Shown piece after piece: positions 1 to 10,009 of a stretch of 64,000 nt of DNA. Every line of letters begins with the position of its first letter. Position 1 is the stretch's first letter. Location: positions 1 to 64,000 of the forward strand of contig NZ_AUGX01000011.1 in the NCBI RefSeq assembly GCF_000422885.1, read 5' to 3'. The stretch is from Ottowia thiooxydans DSM 14619 (GTDB lineage Bacteria > Pseudomonadota > Gammaproteobacteria > Burkholderiales > Burkholderiaceae_C). Made by a program: the position numbers and the translations under genes. Below the pieces are notes generated by a model, which had not been told where the DNA came from, ran no database searches, and worked only from the letters and a program-made list of their open reading frames with translations.

Positions 1-480
1 GGCACACCTGGCCCCGCGAGTGCAAGCTTCACCGGAGGCGGTGCGAGCTGCCGCTTCGAGAGTGCTGGATTTGTGGCGTCTCCTGCAGCGCCCCCTGTGG
101 GCCAGCGTTTGCCACAAGGCATGTTCAGGTTCAAGCTGATTGGATGCGATGAGACACCGGTGCAGATGAGTGTGACCTGGCCTCAGGAGGTGAGCGGCTA
201 CACCAAACACGGCAAGGCCAGTGCAGGAGCAGCAGAGAGCTACTTTGTGCCAGAGGGCTTGATGGTCAGTGGGCACACGGTGAGCTTCACGGTGCAGGAT
301 GGGCAGTTGGGTGATGATGACTGGCAGGTCAATGGGGAGATTGTTGACCCGACTGGTCCAACTGAGTCCATACCCCCGTTGGTTGTGACACCTGTGCCGA
401 CTCTGGGCGAATGGGGTTTGATGCTGCTGGGGTTGCTGGCAGCGGGGCTGGGGATGCGCAGGCTGCGGCAGGCAAGCTGA
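1..480 (+). CDS. IPTL-CTERM domain surface protein, 3' part
   Basis: The frame is open from the first base, so the gene starts upstream of the window and only about 159 residues of its C-terminal part are seen. The last 27 residues form a sorting tail: the motif VPTLGEWG, a hydrophobic segment (LMLLGLLAAGLG) and a basic end (MRRLRQ). This is the IPTL-CTERM variant of the PEP-CTERM/exosortase-type signals, frequent in Comamonadaceae. The protein is therefore probably exported and held or processed at the envelope. The visible upstream part shows no domain I recognise. It converges with the LysR gene at 723. Confidence 0.75.
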   Translation, partial: GTPGPASASFTGGGASCRFESAGFVASPAAPPVGQRLPQGMFRFKLIGCDETPVQMSVTWPQEVSGYTKHGKASAGAAESYFVPEGLMVSGHTVSFTVQDGQLGDDDWQVNGEIVDPTGPTESIPPLVVTPVPTLGEWGLMLLGLLAAGLGMRRLRQAS

Positions 481-610
481 TTTGAGAGCGCGCAATCAGG
501 GTCTTCGCGGCTGTTTGAATGCTCTTTTCGGCTCAATCATGTAGGCCGTGAACACGTGCTTATCTGTTCGGCCTTATGAATCGTGAATTCCTTTGGCTCG
601 GGCTGTTTAC

Positions 611-689
611 CTGGGACCGCCGAGCTCCTGCTCGGCATCTTCGACGCTGGAACAAATGCAGATGCCGCGCAGGAGCTCGGCGGCCCCAG
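611..689. repeat. Long imperfect inverted repeat (30-bp arms)
   Basis: Arms 611-640 and 660-689 are complementary at 28 of 30 positions with a 19-nt loop. The left arm itself contains a smaller hairpin (GCCGAGC, 4 nt, GCTCGGC). It lies in the 242-bp gap between two convergent genes and has no T-run, so it may be a REP-like element or a bidirectional transcription block. The rest of the gap (481-722) holds nothing else I can support. Confidence 0.6.
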
Positions 690-722
690 AAAATACTAAG
701 CTCGATACATCACCGAGCGAGA

Positions 723-1640
723 TCAACTGGCCGCGTCAAGCCGTTCGAGGGCGCTGGCTTTCACCAAGGCCAGGGCGGCTTGCTGAGTACGCGTGGCGGG
801 GCGCAGGGCGCTGACGGCCGTAAAGAGTTCAATGCGGAGCGCAGGCGCATGACGTGTCTCGATTCGCCGTACGCTGAAAGCCTCCGGACGCGGCGCGCTT
901 GCTACAGCGTTGCGCGACAAAATAGCGCAGCCTGCACCTCCTGCCACCAGATCCAGGATGGCTGGTACCCCATCTATTTCCAACTCGACACGTGGCGTGC
1001 AGCCTGCAGAGGCTAGTGCAGCGTCTACATGCATGCGAATGGCATTAGGGTGGCTTGGGATGATGAGGGGCAGCGCTGAGATTTCACGCAGGGTGGCGGG
1101 CCTGGGTTCACCAGCAGGTCGATCGGATGCCGCTTGCACCAGCAATAGCTCCTCCACCGCAAGCGGCTCGATGTCCAAACCTGCTCGCGGCCTGGCGTTG
1201 TAGAGCACGGCTATATCGAGCCGGCCACTTAGTAGCGCTTCCTGCATGCTGGCCGAAAGCCCTTCGGTGATGGCAAGTCGAGCCTCGGGTAGTTGCGCGC
1301 GAAAAGCCTGGGTGAGTGGCACCGCCAGTGCGCGTGCCACGCTTGGCGGAAGGCCCAGTGCCACACGCCCTGCAAGGCTCCCCCGCATGCGCGCCAGTTC
1401 CTCCCGTGTGCGCTCTACCTGATGAAGAATGCCGCGGGCGTGTTCGAGCAGCAAAGTGCCCGCCTCGGTAGGCACCGCACCACGGCCATTGCGCGTGAGC
1501 AGGGGTTGGCGCAGTTCCACTTCCAGCAAGCGTACCTGGCGGCTGAGCGCCGGCTGGGCGACCCCCATCGCCGTGGCCGCGCGCGTGAAACTGCCAAGCT
1601 CCGCGACGCGAACGAAGTATTCCAGTTGCTTGAGATCCAT
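723..1640 (-). CDS. LysR-family regulator, probably of the pmd operon
   Basis: 305 residues, the usual LysR length. The N-terminal winged helix-turn-helix is clear (residues 1-60, starting MDLKQLEYFVRVAELGSFTR, with the QPALSRQVRLLE recognition region). An effector-binding domain with alternating hydrophobic strands follows. The gene diverges from the protocatechuate 4,5-cleavage operon 169 bp away, the classical arrangement of a LysR activator and its target, and a 23-bp dyad lies between them. The inducer is probably a pathway intermediate, but the sequence does not show which. ATG start at 1640 fits the family N-terminus. Confidence 0.85.
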   Translation of the reverse strand: MDLKQLEYFVRVAELGSFTRAATAMGVAQPALSRQVRLLEVELRQPLLTRNGRGAVPTEAGTLLLEHARGILHQVERTREELARMRGSLAGRVALGLPPSVARALAVPLTQAFRAQLPEARLAITEGLSASMQEALLSGRLDIAVLYNARPRAGLDIEPLAVEELLLVQAASDRPAGEPRPATLREISALPLIIPSHPNAIRMHVDAALASAGCTPRVELEIDGVPAILDLVAGGAGCAILSRNAVASAPRPEAFSVRRIETRHAPALRIELFTAVSALRPATRTQQAALALVKASALERLDAAS

Positions 1641-1683
1641 AGGAAAACTCCAGGAAGTGCTGATGGCGGCATGACGAGTGATG

Positions 1684-1706
1684 AGTTATAACAAAATTTT
1701 ATAACT
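1684..1706. promoter_or_regulatory. Candidate LysR operator in pmd divergent promoter
   Basis: A perfect dyad with arms AGTTATAA (1684-1691) and TTATAACT (1699-1706) and a 7-bp spacer. It lies 44 bp upstream of the LysR start and about 104 bp upstream of pmdE. AT-rich symmetry and location fit a LysR-type binding site that serves both autoregulation and activation. The call rests on symmetry and position only. Confidence 0.55.
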
Positions 1707-1809
1707 GCTAGTGCCTGTGGTGGCTGGCATCACCGGCATCCAGGCGCCAAAATGACCGGTTAGCGATCGCCGGTGATTCGGCGGGTTTGCCCATAAAAGA
1801 GGAGAGTTC

Positions 1810-2838
1810 ATGATTATCGATTGCCACGGCCACTACACCACGGCGCCCAAGGCGCTGGAAGACTGGCGCAACCAGCAAATTGCGGGCATCAAGGAGCCGG
1901 CCGCCAAGCCTAGAGTGGCCGATCTGAAGATCAGCGATGACGAGTTGCGCGAGTCCATTGAGACCAACCAGCTGCGGCTCATGAAAGAACGCGGCAGCGA
2001 TCTCACCATCTTCAGCCCTCGCGCCAGCTTCATGGCCCACCATATTGGCGATTTCGAGGTGAGCAGCACCTGGGCTGCGATCTGTAATGAGCTGTGCTTC
2101 CGGGTGAGCGAGCTGTTTCCTGATTACTTCATTGGCGCAGCCATGCTGCCGCAATCGCCTGGCGTTGACCCTGCGAGCTGCATCCCTGAACTGGAAAAGT
2201 GCGTCAAGGAATATGGCTTCGTTGGCCTGAATCTGAACCCAGATCCCTCCGGTGGCCACTGGACAAGCCCGCCCCTCACGGATCGCCACTGGTATCCCAT
2301 CTACGAAAAGATGGTGGAATGGGATATTCCCGCCATGGTCCATGTGAGCACCAGCTGCAACGCGTGTTTTCACACCACGGGTGCGCACTATCTGAATGCA
2401 GACACCACGGCTTTCATGCAGTGCCTGCAGGGCGATCTGTTCAAGGATTTCCCCACGCTGAAATTCGTGATTCCCCATGGCGGCGGCGCTGTGCCCTATC
2501 ACTGGGGCCGATTCCGCGGCTTGGCGCAGGAAATGAAAAAGCCTTTGCTGAAGGATCACCTGCTCAAGAACATTTTCTTTGACACCTGCGTCTATCACCA
2601 GCCGGGCATTGATCTGCTCACCAAGGTGATTCCGGTGGAAAACATCTTGTTTGCCAGCGAAATGATCGGCGCCGTACGAGGCATTGATCCAGAGACCGGC
2701 AACTACTACGACGATACCAAGCGCTACATAGAAGCTTCCACCATTGTGGTGGGAGACGACAGACACAAAGTGTATGAGGCCAATGCGCGCCGCGTTTATC
2801 CGCGGCTGGATGCGGCTCTGAAGAAGAAGGGGAAGTAA
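1810..2838 (+). CDS. pmdE: 4-oxalomesaconate hydratase
   Basis: 342 residues of the amidohydrolase-2 fold, close to LigJ of Sphingobium and PmdE of Comamonas. It adds water to 4-oxalomesaconate to give 4-carboxy-4-hydroxy-2-oxoadipate in the cytoplasmic protocatechuate 4,5-cleavage pathway. Metal-binding signatures are visible: an N-terminal HGH ([10 protein letters not shown]), HVSTSCN in the middle, [13 protein letters not shown], and a late FASE. A purine-rich ribosome-binding site (agaggagag) precedes the ATG. It is the first gene of the operon and ends 2 bp before pmdF. The context, with aldolase, lactonase, dioxygenase and dehydrogenase of the same pathway, makes the assignment strong. 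Confidence 0.88.
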   Translation: MIIDCHGHYTTAPKALEDWRNQQIAGIKEPAAKPRVADLKISDDELRESIETNQLRLMKERGSDLTIFSPRASFMAHHIGDFEVSSTWAAICNELCFRVSELFPDYFIGAAMLPQSPGVDPASCIPELEKCVKEYGFVGLNLNPDPSGGHWTSPPLTDRHWYPIYEKMVEWDIPAMVHVSTSCNACFHTTGAHYLNADTTAFMQCLQGDLFKDFPTLKFVIPHGGGAVPYHWGRFRGLAQEMKKPLLKDHLLKNIFFDTCVYHQPGIDLLTKVIPVENILFASEMIGAVRGIDPETGNYYDDTKRYIEASTIVVGDDRHKVYEANARRVYPRLDAALKKKGK

Positions 2839-2840
2839 GC

Positions 2841-3524
2841 ATGTACGAACTCGGAGTTGTCTACAGGAACATCAATCGTGCTGATCGCGCCGCCACCGAT
2901 GAGCTGGCCAAGTTCGGCAGCGCCACCGTGCATGAGGCCATGGGCCGAGTAGGCTTGCTCAAGCCCTATATGCGCCCTATCTACCCAGGCAGCCAGATCA
3001 GCGGTAACGCCGTGACCGTGCTACTGCAGCCCGGCGACAACTGGATGATGCATGTGGCTGCCGAGCAAATTCAGCCGGGTGATGTGGTGGTGGCTGCCGT
3101 CACTGCGGAGTGCACGGATGGCTACTTTGGTGATCTACTGGCCACGAGCTTTCAGGCCCGTGGCGCGCGGGCGCTGATCATCGATGCCGGCGTGAGGGAC
3201 GTGAAGACCCTGAAAGAAATGGATTTCCCCGTCTGGAGCAAAGCGATTTCCAGCAAAGGCACCATCAAGGCAACGCTGGGCTCCGTCAATATTCCCATTG
3301 TGTGCGCCGGCATGCTGATTACCCCTGGTGATGTCATCGTGGCTGATGACGATGGCGTGGTCTGTGTGCCAAGCGCCTTGGCTGCCAAGACATTGGAGGC
3401 TGCTGCCGCTCGCGAAGCCAACGAAGGTGCCAAGCGGCAAAAGCTGGCCAGTGGCGTGTTGGGCCTTGATATGTACCAGATGCGCGAGCCGCTGCAAAAA
3501 GCCGGCCTTCGCTACGTAGATTGA
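2841..3524 (+). CDS. pmdF: 4-carboxy-4-hydroxy-2-oxoadipate aldolase
   Basis: 227 residues of the RraA/HMG aldolase family (LigK, ProA, PmdF). It splits 4-carboxy-4-hydroxy-2-oxoadipate into pyruvate and oxaloacetate, the last step of the pathway, and uses a divalent metal. Visible family features are [11 protein letters not shown] near the N-terminus, the metal-binding stretch [12 protein letters not shown], and [15 protein letters not shown]. It follows pmdE after 2 bp and was surely co-transcribed. Length matches the family (about 227). Confidence 0.88.
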   Translation: MYELGVVYRNINRADRAATDELAKFGSATVHEAMGRVGLLKPYMRPIYPGSQISGNAVTVLLQPGDNWMMHVAAEQIQPGDVVVAAVTAECTDGYFGDLLATSFQARGARALIIDAGVRDVKTLKEMDFPVWSKAISSKGTIKATLGSVNIPIVCAGMLITPGDVIVADDDGVVCVPSALAAKTLEAAAAREANEGAKRQKLASGVLGLDMYQMREPLQKAGLRYVD

Positions 3525-3562
3525 TTTCCCTCGCCCTTAAAAAACAACCAGGAGACAACACC

Positions 3563-4564
3563 ATGCGTCAATCCTCCATTGCTCGCCGCGCGCTGTTAGG
3601 CGCCTGTGTCGCTGCAGCGTTTTCAACCGCACTGCCAGCGAATGCCCAGAATGCCGCAGCGCAGTTTCCGAACAAGGCAGTGCGCATCATCAACCCGTTT
3701 CCCGTAGGCGGTGGCCCTGATGGCCTGTCCCGGCTGGTAGCTGAAAAACTCTCTCGCATCTGGGGCCAGCCTGTCACCGTGGAAAACCGCCCGGGCGGCA
3801 ATGGCTTCATCGCTATTGATGCCTGGAAGCGTGGTGCCAAGGATGGCACAGACCTGCTGTTGCTCGACAACGTGCACCTGACAGCCTACCCCTTCCTGTT
3901 CAAGAAACTGCCTTACGACGCCGCCAAGGATTTCGACACCTTGCTGCCGCTGTTTCGCACACACTTTTTCTTTACCGTACCGGTCAACAGCCCCTACAAG
4001 ACCGTTGGCGATCTAATTGCTGATGCCAAGGCCAACCCTGGCAAATTGAACTACGGCTCGTGGTCTATCGGTAATCCAGTGCACCTGGGCTCAGAGCTGT
4101 TCAAAAGCATGACCGGCACGCAGATGGAGCATGTGATCTTCAAGGAAACATCGCAGCTCTACACCTCGGTTTCTACTGGTGATATTCAGTTTGCGCTGGG
4201 TAGCGCTGCCACGGCAGGCCCGCTTTACCGTGCAGGCAAGTTGCGCCTGCTGGCCTATGCTGGCCCCAAACGCTCTACCGATTACCCAGATGTGCCTACG
4301 GTCGCTGAATCAGGCGGTCCCAAAGACTTCGCCGTGATGGGCTGGAACGCCATTGCCGTTCCTCCTGGCCTTCCCGCAGGCGTGGCGGAAAAGATCCGCA
4401 CCGACATCCTGCAAGCACTCAGTGGCCCCGATGTGGCGGAAAGATTCAAGACCTTCGGCTATGAGGCTTTCCCTGTCACGCGCGCCCAGTTCAATGAGTT
4501 CGTGAAAGAAGACTCCAAGAATATTGGCCAGGTGATCCGCAAGGCCAATATCTCCATCGATTGA
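3563..4564 (+). CDS. TctC/Bug-family periplasmic binding protein in pmd operon
   Basis: About 333 residues. The ATG at 3563 is chosen because aggaga lies just upstream and the product begins with a signal peptide (MRQSSIARRALLGACVAAAF, cleavage near ANA-QN). The mature part has the Bug signature of a tripartite tricarboxylate transporter receptor (FPNKAVRIINPFPVGGGPDG, VENRPGGNG). Such proteins bind small carboxylates in the periplasm. Its place between pmdF and pmdD suggests that it captures protocatechuate or a related aromatic or pyrone carboxylate. No TctA or TctB membrane subunit is in the window, so it must share one encoded elsewhere or act as a sensor. Confidence 0.85.
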   Translation: MRQSSIARRALLGACVAAAFSTALPANAQNAAAQFPNKAVRIINPFPVGGGPDGLSRLVAEKLSRIWGQPVTVENRPGGNGFIAIDAWKRGAKDGTDLLLLDNVHLTAYPFLFKKLPYDAAKDFDTLLPLFRTHFFFTVPVNSPYKTVGDLIADAKANPGKLNYGSWSIGNPVHLGSELFKSMTGTQMEHVIFKETSQLYTSVSTGDIQFALGSAATAGPLYRAGKLRLLAYAGPKRSTDYPDVPTVAESGGPKDFAVMGWNAIAVPPGLPAGVAEKIRTDILQALSGPDVAERFKTFGYEAFPVTRAQFNEFVKEDSKNIGQVIRKANISID

Positions 4565-4577
4565 TCATTGCTTCGAT

Positions 4578-5510
4578 ATGAGTAAACCCACTACAGGTCC
4601 TTTCGAAAAAACACCCGGTTGGCTAGACTGGTACGCAGGCCCCTCCAAGCCCACATTCCAGGCGCCACCGGGCAGTGTGGATTCACACTGCCACGTTTTT
4701 GGTCCGGGCGAGGCATTCCCTTATGCCCCCGAGCGTAAGTACACCCCTTGTGATGCCAGCCGGGAGCAATTATTTGCTTTGCGAGACCATCTCGGTTTTG
4801 AGCGTAACGTCGTGGTGCAAGCCACCTGCCATGGTGCGGACAATCGCGCCCTGGTGGATGCGTTGCAGGCCGCCGGTGGTCGCGCGCGCGGGGTAGCTAC
4901 CGTCAAACGCAGCGTGACAGATGCAGAGCTTCAGAGCCTGCATGATGCGGGTGTGCGTGGCGTGCGCTTTAACTTCGTCAAGCGACTGGTGGACTTCACT
5001 CCGCGAGACGAGTTGATGGAAATCGCGGGCCGCATTGCCAAGCTGGGCTGGCATGTGGTCATCTATTTCGAAGCGGTGGATCTGCCTGAGCTGTGGGACT
5101 TTTTCACCGCCTTGCCCACCACCGTGGTGGTTGACCACATGGGCCGGCCGGATGTGAACCAACCCCTGGACGGCCCCGAGTTCGAGCTGTTCGTCAAGTT
5201 CATGCGCGAGCACCCCAATGTCTGGAGCAAGGTCAGCTGCCCGGAGCGGCTTTCCGTGAGCGGGCCCCAAGCCCTGGCAGGGGAGCAAAACGCTTACCGC
5301 GATGTGGTGCCGTTCGCGCGCCGGATTGTTGAAACCTTCCCTGACCGCGTGCTGTGGGGTACCGACTGGCCGCACCCCAATCTGAAAGGCCACATGCCAG
5401 ACGATGGTCTGCTGGTCGACTTCATTCCGCATATTGCGACCACGCCCGAATTGCAGCAGAAGCTGCTGGTGGACAACCCCATGCGGCTATATTGGCCCGA
5501 AGAGGCCTGA
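4578..5510 (+). CDS. pmdD: 2-pyrone-4,6-dicarboxylate lactonase
   Basis: 310 residues, close to LigI, the metal-independent amidohydrolase-fold lactonase that opens 2-pyrone-4,6-dicarboxylate to 4-oxalomesaconate/4-carboxy-2-hydroxymuconate. It shows the N-terminal HCH (VDSHCHVFGPG), FNFVKRLVD, VVVDHMGRPD, and the strand-8 motif WGTDWPHP with the presumed general base Asp263. It starts 13 bp after the Bug gene and ends 13 bp before the dioxygenase. The paralogue at 55945 has Asn in place of this Asp. Confidence 0.88.
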   Translation: MSKPTTGPFEKTPGWLDWYAGPSKPTFQAPPGSVDSHCHVFGPGEAFPYAPERKYTPCDASREQLFALRDHLGFERNVVVQATCHGADNRALVDALQAAGGRARGVATVKRSVTDAELQSLHDAGVRGVRFNFVKRLVDFTPRDELMEIAGRIAKLGWHVVIYFEAVDLPELWDFFTALPTTVVVDHMGRPDVNQPLDGPEFELFVKFMREHPNVWSKVSCPERLSVSGPQALAGEQNAYRDVVPFARRIVETFPDRVLWGTDWPHPNLKGHMPDDGLLVDFIPHIATTPELQQKLLVDNPMRLYWPEEA

Positions 5511-5523
5511 ACGGAGACGATGA

Positions 5524-6882
<1,359 letters not shown>

Positions 6883-7848
6883 ATGAGCAAGACGATCAAG
6901 GTGGCCCTGGCGGGCGCCGGAGCCTTCGGCATCAAACACCTGGACGGCATCAAAAACATTGACGGCGTGGAAGTTGTTTCACTCGTGGGACGTCGTAAAG
7001 ACCAGACCCAGGAAGTGGCTGACAAATATGGCATCAAACACGTTGCTACTGATTTGGCTGAGAGCCTGGCCTTGCCAGAGGTAGATGCCGTCATTCTGTG
7101 CACACCCACGCAGATGCATGCAGACCAGACCGTGCAATGCCTTCAGGCTGGCAAGCACGTGCAGGTGGAAATTCCGCTGTGTGACAGCCTGGAAGACGGC
7201 CTGCGGGTGCTGGAAGCCCAGAAAAAATCTGGCCTGGTGGCCATGTGCGGCCACACACGCCGCTTCAACCCCAGCCACCAATACCTGCACAAGAAAATCA
7301 AGGCGGGCGAGTTCAACATTCAGCAGATGGATGTACAGACGTATTTCTTCCGGCGTACTAATATGAATGCGTTGGGCCAGCCCCGCAGCTGGACAGACCA
7401 CCTGCTGTGGCACCACGCTGCGCACACGGTGGATCTGTTTGCGTATCAGGCCGGCTCGCCCATCGTGAAGGCCAATGCGGTGCAAGGCCCTATCCATCCT
7501 GAGCTGGGTATCGCCATGGACATGAGCATTCAGCTCCAAGCAGCCAATGGCGCGATTTGTACGCTCTCTTTGAGCTTCAATAACGATGGCCCTCTAGGCA
7601 CCTTCTTCCGCTACATCGGTGACAACGCCACTTACATCGCCCGCTACGATGATCTGGTGAAATCGAGCAGCAAAGGTGGCGAAGAAGCGGTGGATGTCAG
7701 CAAGGTCGATGTGAGCATGAACGGCATCGAGCTGCAAGACCGTGAGTTCTTCGCTGCCATTCGTGAAGGCCGTGAACCTAATTCCAGCATCGCGCAAGTG
7801 ATGCCTTGCTATGAAGTGCTGCACAATCTGGAGCAGCAACTGCGATGA
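6883..7848 (+). CDS. pmdC: 4-carboxy-2-hydroxymuconate-6-semialdehyde dehydrogenase
   Basis: 321 residues of the Gfo/Idh/MocA family, close to LigC/PmdC. It oxidises the ring-cleavage product (as hemiacetal) to 2-pyrone-4,6-dicarboxylate with NAD(P)+. An N-terminal Rossmann motif is present (VALAGAGAFGIKHLDG), followed by the conserved CTPTQMHADQ and the EIPLCDS region where sugar dehydrogenases have EKP. Its ATG follows the dioxygenase stop directly. It is the last pathway gene of the operon; a strong dyad lies 7 bp after the stop. Confidence 0.87.
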   Translation: MSKTIKVALAGAGAFGIKHLDGIKNIDGVEVVSLVGRRKDQTQEVADKYGIKHVATDLAESLALPEVDAVILCTPTQMHADQTVQCLQAGKHVQVEIPLCDSLEDGLRVLEAQKKSGLVAMCGHTRRFNPSHQYLHKKIKAGEFNIQQMDVQTYFFRRTNMNALGQPRSWTDHLLWHHAAHTVDLFAYQAGSPIVKANAVQGPIHPELGIAMDMSIQLQAANGAICTLSLSFNNDGPLGTFFRYIGDNATYIARYDDLVKSSSKGGEEAVDVSKVDVSMNGIELQDREFFAAIREGREPNSSIAQVMPCYEVLHNLEQQLR

Positions 7849-7854
7849 GCCTCA

Positions 7855-7880
7855 CTTGAGAGCGTGTTCACGTTCTCAAG
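7855..7880 (+). terminator. Dyad after pmdC
   Basis: Twelve-base arms CTTGAGAGCGTG and CACGTTCTCAAG (one mismatch) meet almost without a loop at 7855-7880, just after the pmdC stop. There is no T-run, so it is either a Rho-dependent or processing end or part of a dispersed element. Confidence 0.4.
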
Positions 7881-8030
7881 CGCTACGGCAAGATTTCATC
7901 AGCGGCTGTGGCAAGGCCGCTTCGAAGCGGCTCTTGGATCACTTGTCCTGCGCCCTTCGAGATTTTGCGTTTGATTCGCAGTGAGGGCGCAGCATCATGG
8001 TTTTGGGAAACTGAAATAGGAGCATTACGG

Positions 8031-9038
8031 ATGCAACAGCGCCAATTGGGTCCTTACACTGTCAGCGCCATCGGTCTGGGCTGCATGAATATCTGCCATG
8101 CCTATGGCGATCCTGTGTCCAAGGAGCAAGGTGAGCGTGTGCTTCGCACCGCACTGGATGCGGGTGTAACCCACTTCGATACTGCGGCGCTCTATGGCTT
8201 TGGTGTCAGTGAAAAAATGGTTGGGGAGGTGCTTGGGCCTTATCGCCAGCAATTCACCTTGGCCAGCAAATGCGGGATGACGGTAGAAGAAGAGGGCAAT
8301 CGCGTCAGAACGGGCCGTGTGATCGACGGGCGCCCTGCCACTTTGCGTGCCACGTGCGAAGGTTCGCTCAAGCGCCTGAAGACCGATGTGATCGATCTGT
8401 ACTACCTGCACCGCTTTGACAAGAGCGTTCCGATTGAGGAAAGTGTGGGCGCTTTGGCTGATCTGGTGCGAGAAGGCAAGATTCGAACCATAGGCTTGTC
8501 CGAGGTATCTGCCACCACCTTGCGAAAAGCGCATGCGGTGCACCCCATCTCTGCGGTGCAGACAGAATATTCCCTGTGGACCCGCAACCCTGAGATTGCG
8601 GTGTTGGCTGCATGCCGTGAACTGGGCGTGAGCTTTGTCGCCTTCAGCCCGGTTGCGCGCGGATTCTTGTGCGATGTGCTGCCTAGCATCGCTGCGCTGC
8701 CAGAGAAAGACATTCGCCGCGCCATGCCGCGTTTTTCGCCTGAGAACTATCCAAAGAACCTGGCCCTGCTGACCCCCTACAAAAAGATTGCAGAGGAAGT
8801 GCGATGCACGCCGGCGCAACTGGCGCTGGCTTGGCTGTTGCACCAAGGAAAAGACATTCTGCCTATTCCCGGCACAGCCAGCGAAATCCATGTGCGCGAG
8901 AACTTGGCCGCTGCAGATATCGTTCTTTCGAACGAGGTGATCGAGCGTTTGAACAACCTGATCAATCAGCGCACGGTTTCAGGAAATCGCTACAGCGAGC
9001 AAAGCGCCCGGGAAGTCGATACAGAGCCTCTGCCTTAA
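8031..9038 (+). CDS. Aldo/keto reductase
   Basis: About 335 residues. The ATG at 8031 is chosen because taggag lies 10 bp upstream and the product then starts at the usual first strand (MQQRQLGPYTVSAIGLGCM). The catalytic tetrad of the family is visible: Asp in THFDTAALYG, Tyr in the same motif, Lys in LASKCGM and His in YYLHRFD. It reduces or oxidises a carbonyl/alcohol with NADP(H); the substrate cannot be read. It lies 182 bp after pmdC on the same strand and may help convert an aromatic aldehyde feeding the pathway. That link is inferred from position only. It converges with the next gene after 11 bp. Confidence 0.8.
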   Translation: MQQRQLGPYTVSAIGLGCMNICHAYGDPVSKEQGERVLRTALDAGVTHFDTAALYGFGVSEKMVGEVLGPYRQQFTLASKCGMTVEEEGNRVRTGRVIDGRPATLRATCEGSLKRLKTDVIDLYYLHRFDKSVPIEESVGALADLVREGKIRTIGLSEVSATTLRKAHAVHPISAVQTEYSLWTRNPEIAVLAACRELGVSFVAFSPVARGFLCDVLPSIAALPEKDIRRAMPRFSPENYPKNLALLTPYKKIAEEVRCTPAQLALAWLLHQGKDILPIPGTASEIHVRENLAAADIVLSNEVIERLNNLINQRTVSGNRYSEQSAREVDTEPLP

Positions 9039-9049
9039 GTTTGAGGTGA

Positions 9050-9931
9050 TCAAACGCGCACGATGCAGCGGAAGCCAATGTGACCAGTGGTTTCCCGGGC
9101 CGGCTGTGCATGCCTGGCGGCTGGCCGGTAGCGTTGGCAGTAGTTTTGGGCACAGAGGTGTGAGCCGCCCTTGAGCACCAACGATGACTCTTGTTCCGGA
9201 CGTTTTGTCGAGCAGCATGAGGGCTTGCCGCCTTGCGCCGCGTTTGACACCGTCCAGAGGTCCGACGTCCACTCCCAAACGTTGCCGATCATGTCGAAGA
9301 GTCCGTAGCCGTTTCCAGGATAGCTCCGCACGGGCGATGTCCGCTCCCATCCATCGGCCAACGTGTTTTGCATAGGAAATTCGCCCTGCCAGTAGTTGCC
9401 GAGCATCAGTCCATCCGGAGCTAGAGAGTTGCCCCACGCGTAGTCCTCGCCGTCGAGTCCACCGCGGGCAGCGAATTCCCATTCCGCTTCTGCGGGCAAT
9501 TCCTTACCCGCCCAACTTGCGAAGGCAGTGGCATCTTCGTAGGCGACATGAACCACTGGATGCTCTTCAAGGCCTGCAGTCGTGCTGTGCTGGCCCAGAG
9601 GATGACGCCAACACGCACTTGCCCTGAACTCCCACCACTGGGATGGGTCACCGAGGTCCACCGGATGCTCTGGACGCGCGAAGACGGAAGATCCGGCGGC
9701 CGGCATTCTGGCGACTGACATTCCCTCGGCGATCCGCTCTGCAAGCGTCACGTACCCGGTTTCGTCAACAAACCTGGCAAAGACCTTGTTTGTTACCGGC
9801 GTCTCGTCGATCCAGAACGAGTTCACTCGTACCCGCTTGACAGGGCGTTCCTCCTCATAAAACCGGGCCGATCCCTTCGAAAACTCACCGCCGTCGATCA
9901 GGATCATGCCGGGGTATGTCATCTCTTTCAT
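9050..9931 (-). CDS. Formylglycine-generating enzyme (sulfatase activator)
   Basis: About 293 residues from the ATG at 9931. It belongs to the FGE-sulfatase family, which oxidises the sulfatase active-site Cys to formylglycine with oxygen and copper. Signatures are PGMILIDGGEF at the start, ELPAEAEWEFAARGG, the calcium-binding GNVWEWTSD, and the C-terminal KGGSHLCAQNYCQRYRPAAR. Cys260 and Cys265 correspond to the copper-binding pair of the human enzyme, so it should be active. It diverges from a sulfatase of the Cys type, its obvious client. An upstream in-frame extension to 10033 lacks homology and would overlap the sulfatase promoter. Confidence 0.88.
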   Translation of the reverse strand: MKEMTYPGMILIDGGEFSKGSARFYEEERPVKRVRVNSFWIDETPVTNKVFARFVDETGYVTLAERIAEGMSVARMPAAGSSVFARPEHPVDLGDPSQWWEFRASACWRHPLGQHSTTAGLEEHPVVHVAYEDATAFASWAGKELPAEAEWEFAARGGLDGEDYAWGNSLAPDGLMLGNYWQGEFPMQNTLADGWERTSPVRSYPGNGYGLFDMIGNVWEWTSDLWTVSNAAQGGKPSCCSTKRPEQESSLVLKGGSHLCAQNYCQRYRPAARHAQPARETTGHIGFRCIVRV

Positions 9932-10009
9932 ATCAATTCCACTTGCATATGCTTGTGCATACGATACCATGTGACCACCCGAACAGACTCTCAACCACCT
10001 ATTTTTACT

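Noticed and set aside
1708-2766. Long open frame antisense to pmdE (352 codons)
   Set aside because: High-GC codon bias of the real gene keeps the opposite strand open; no domain, no ribosome site, and pmdE is clearly recognised.
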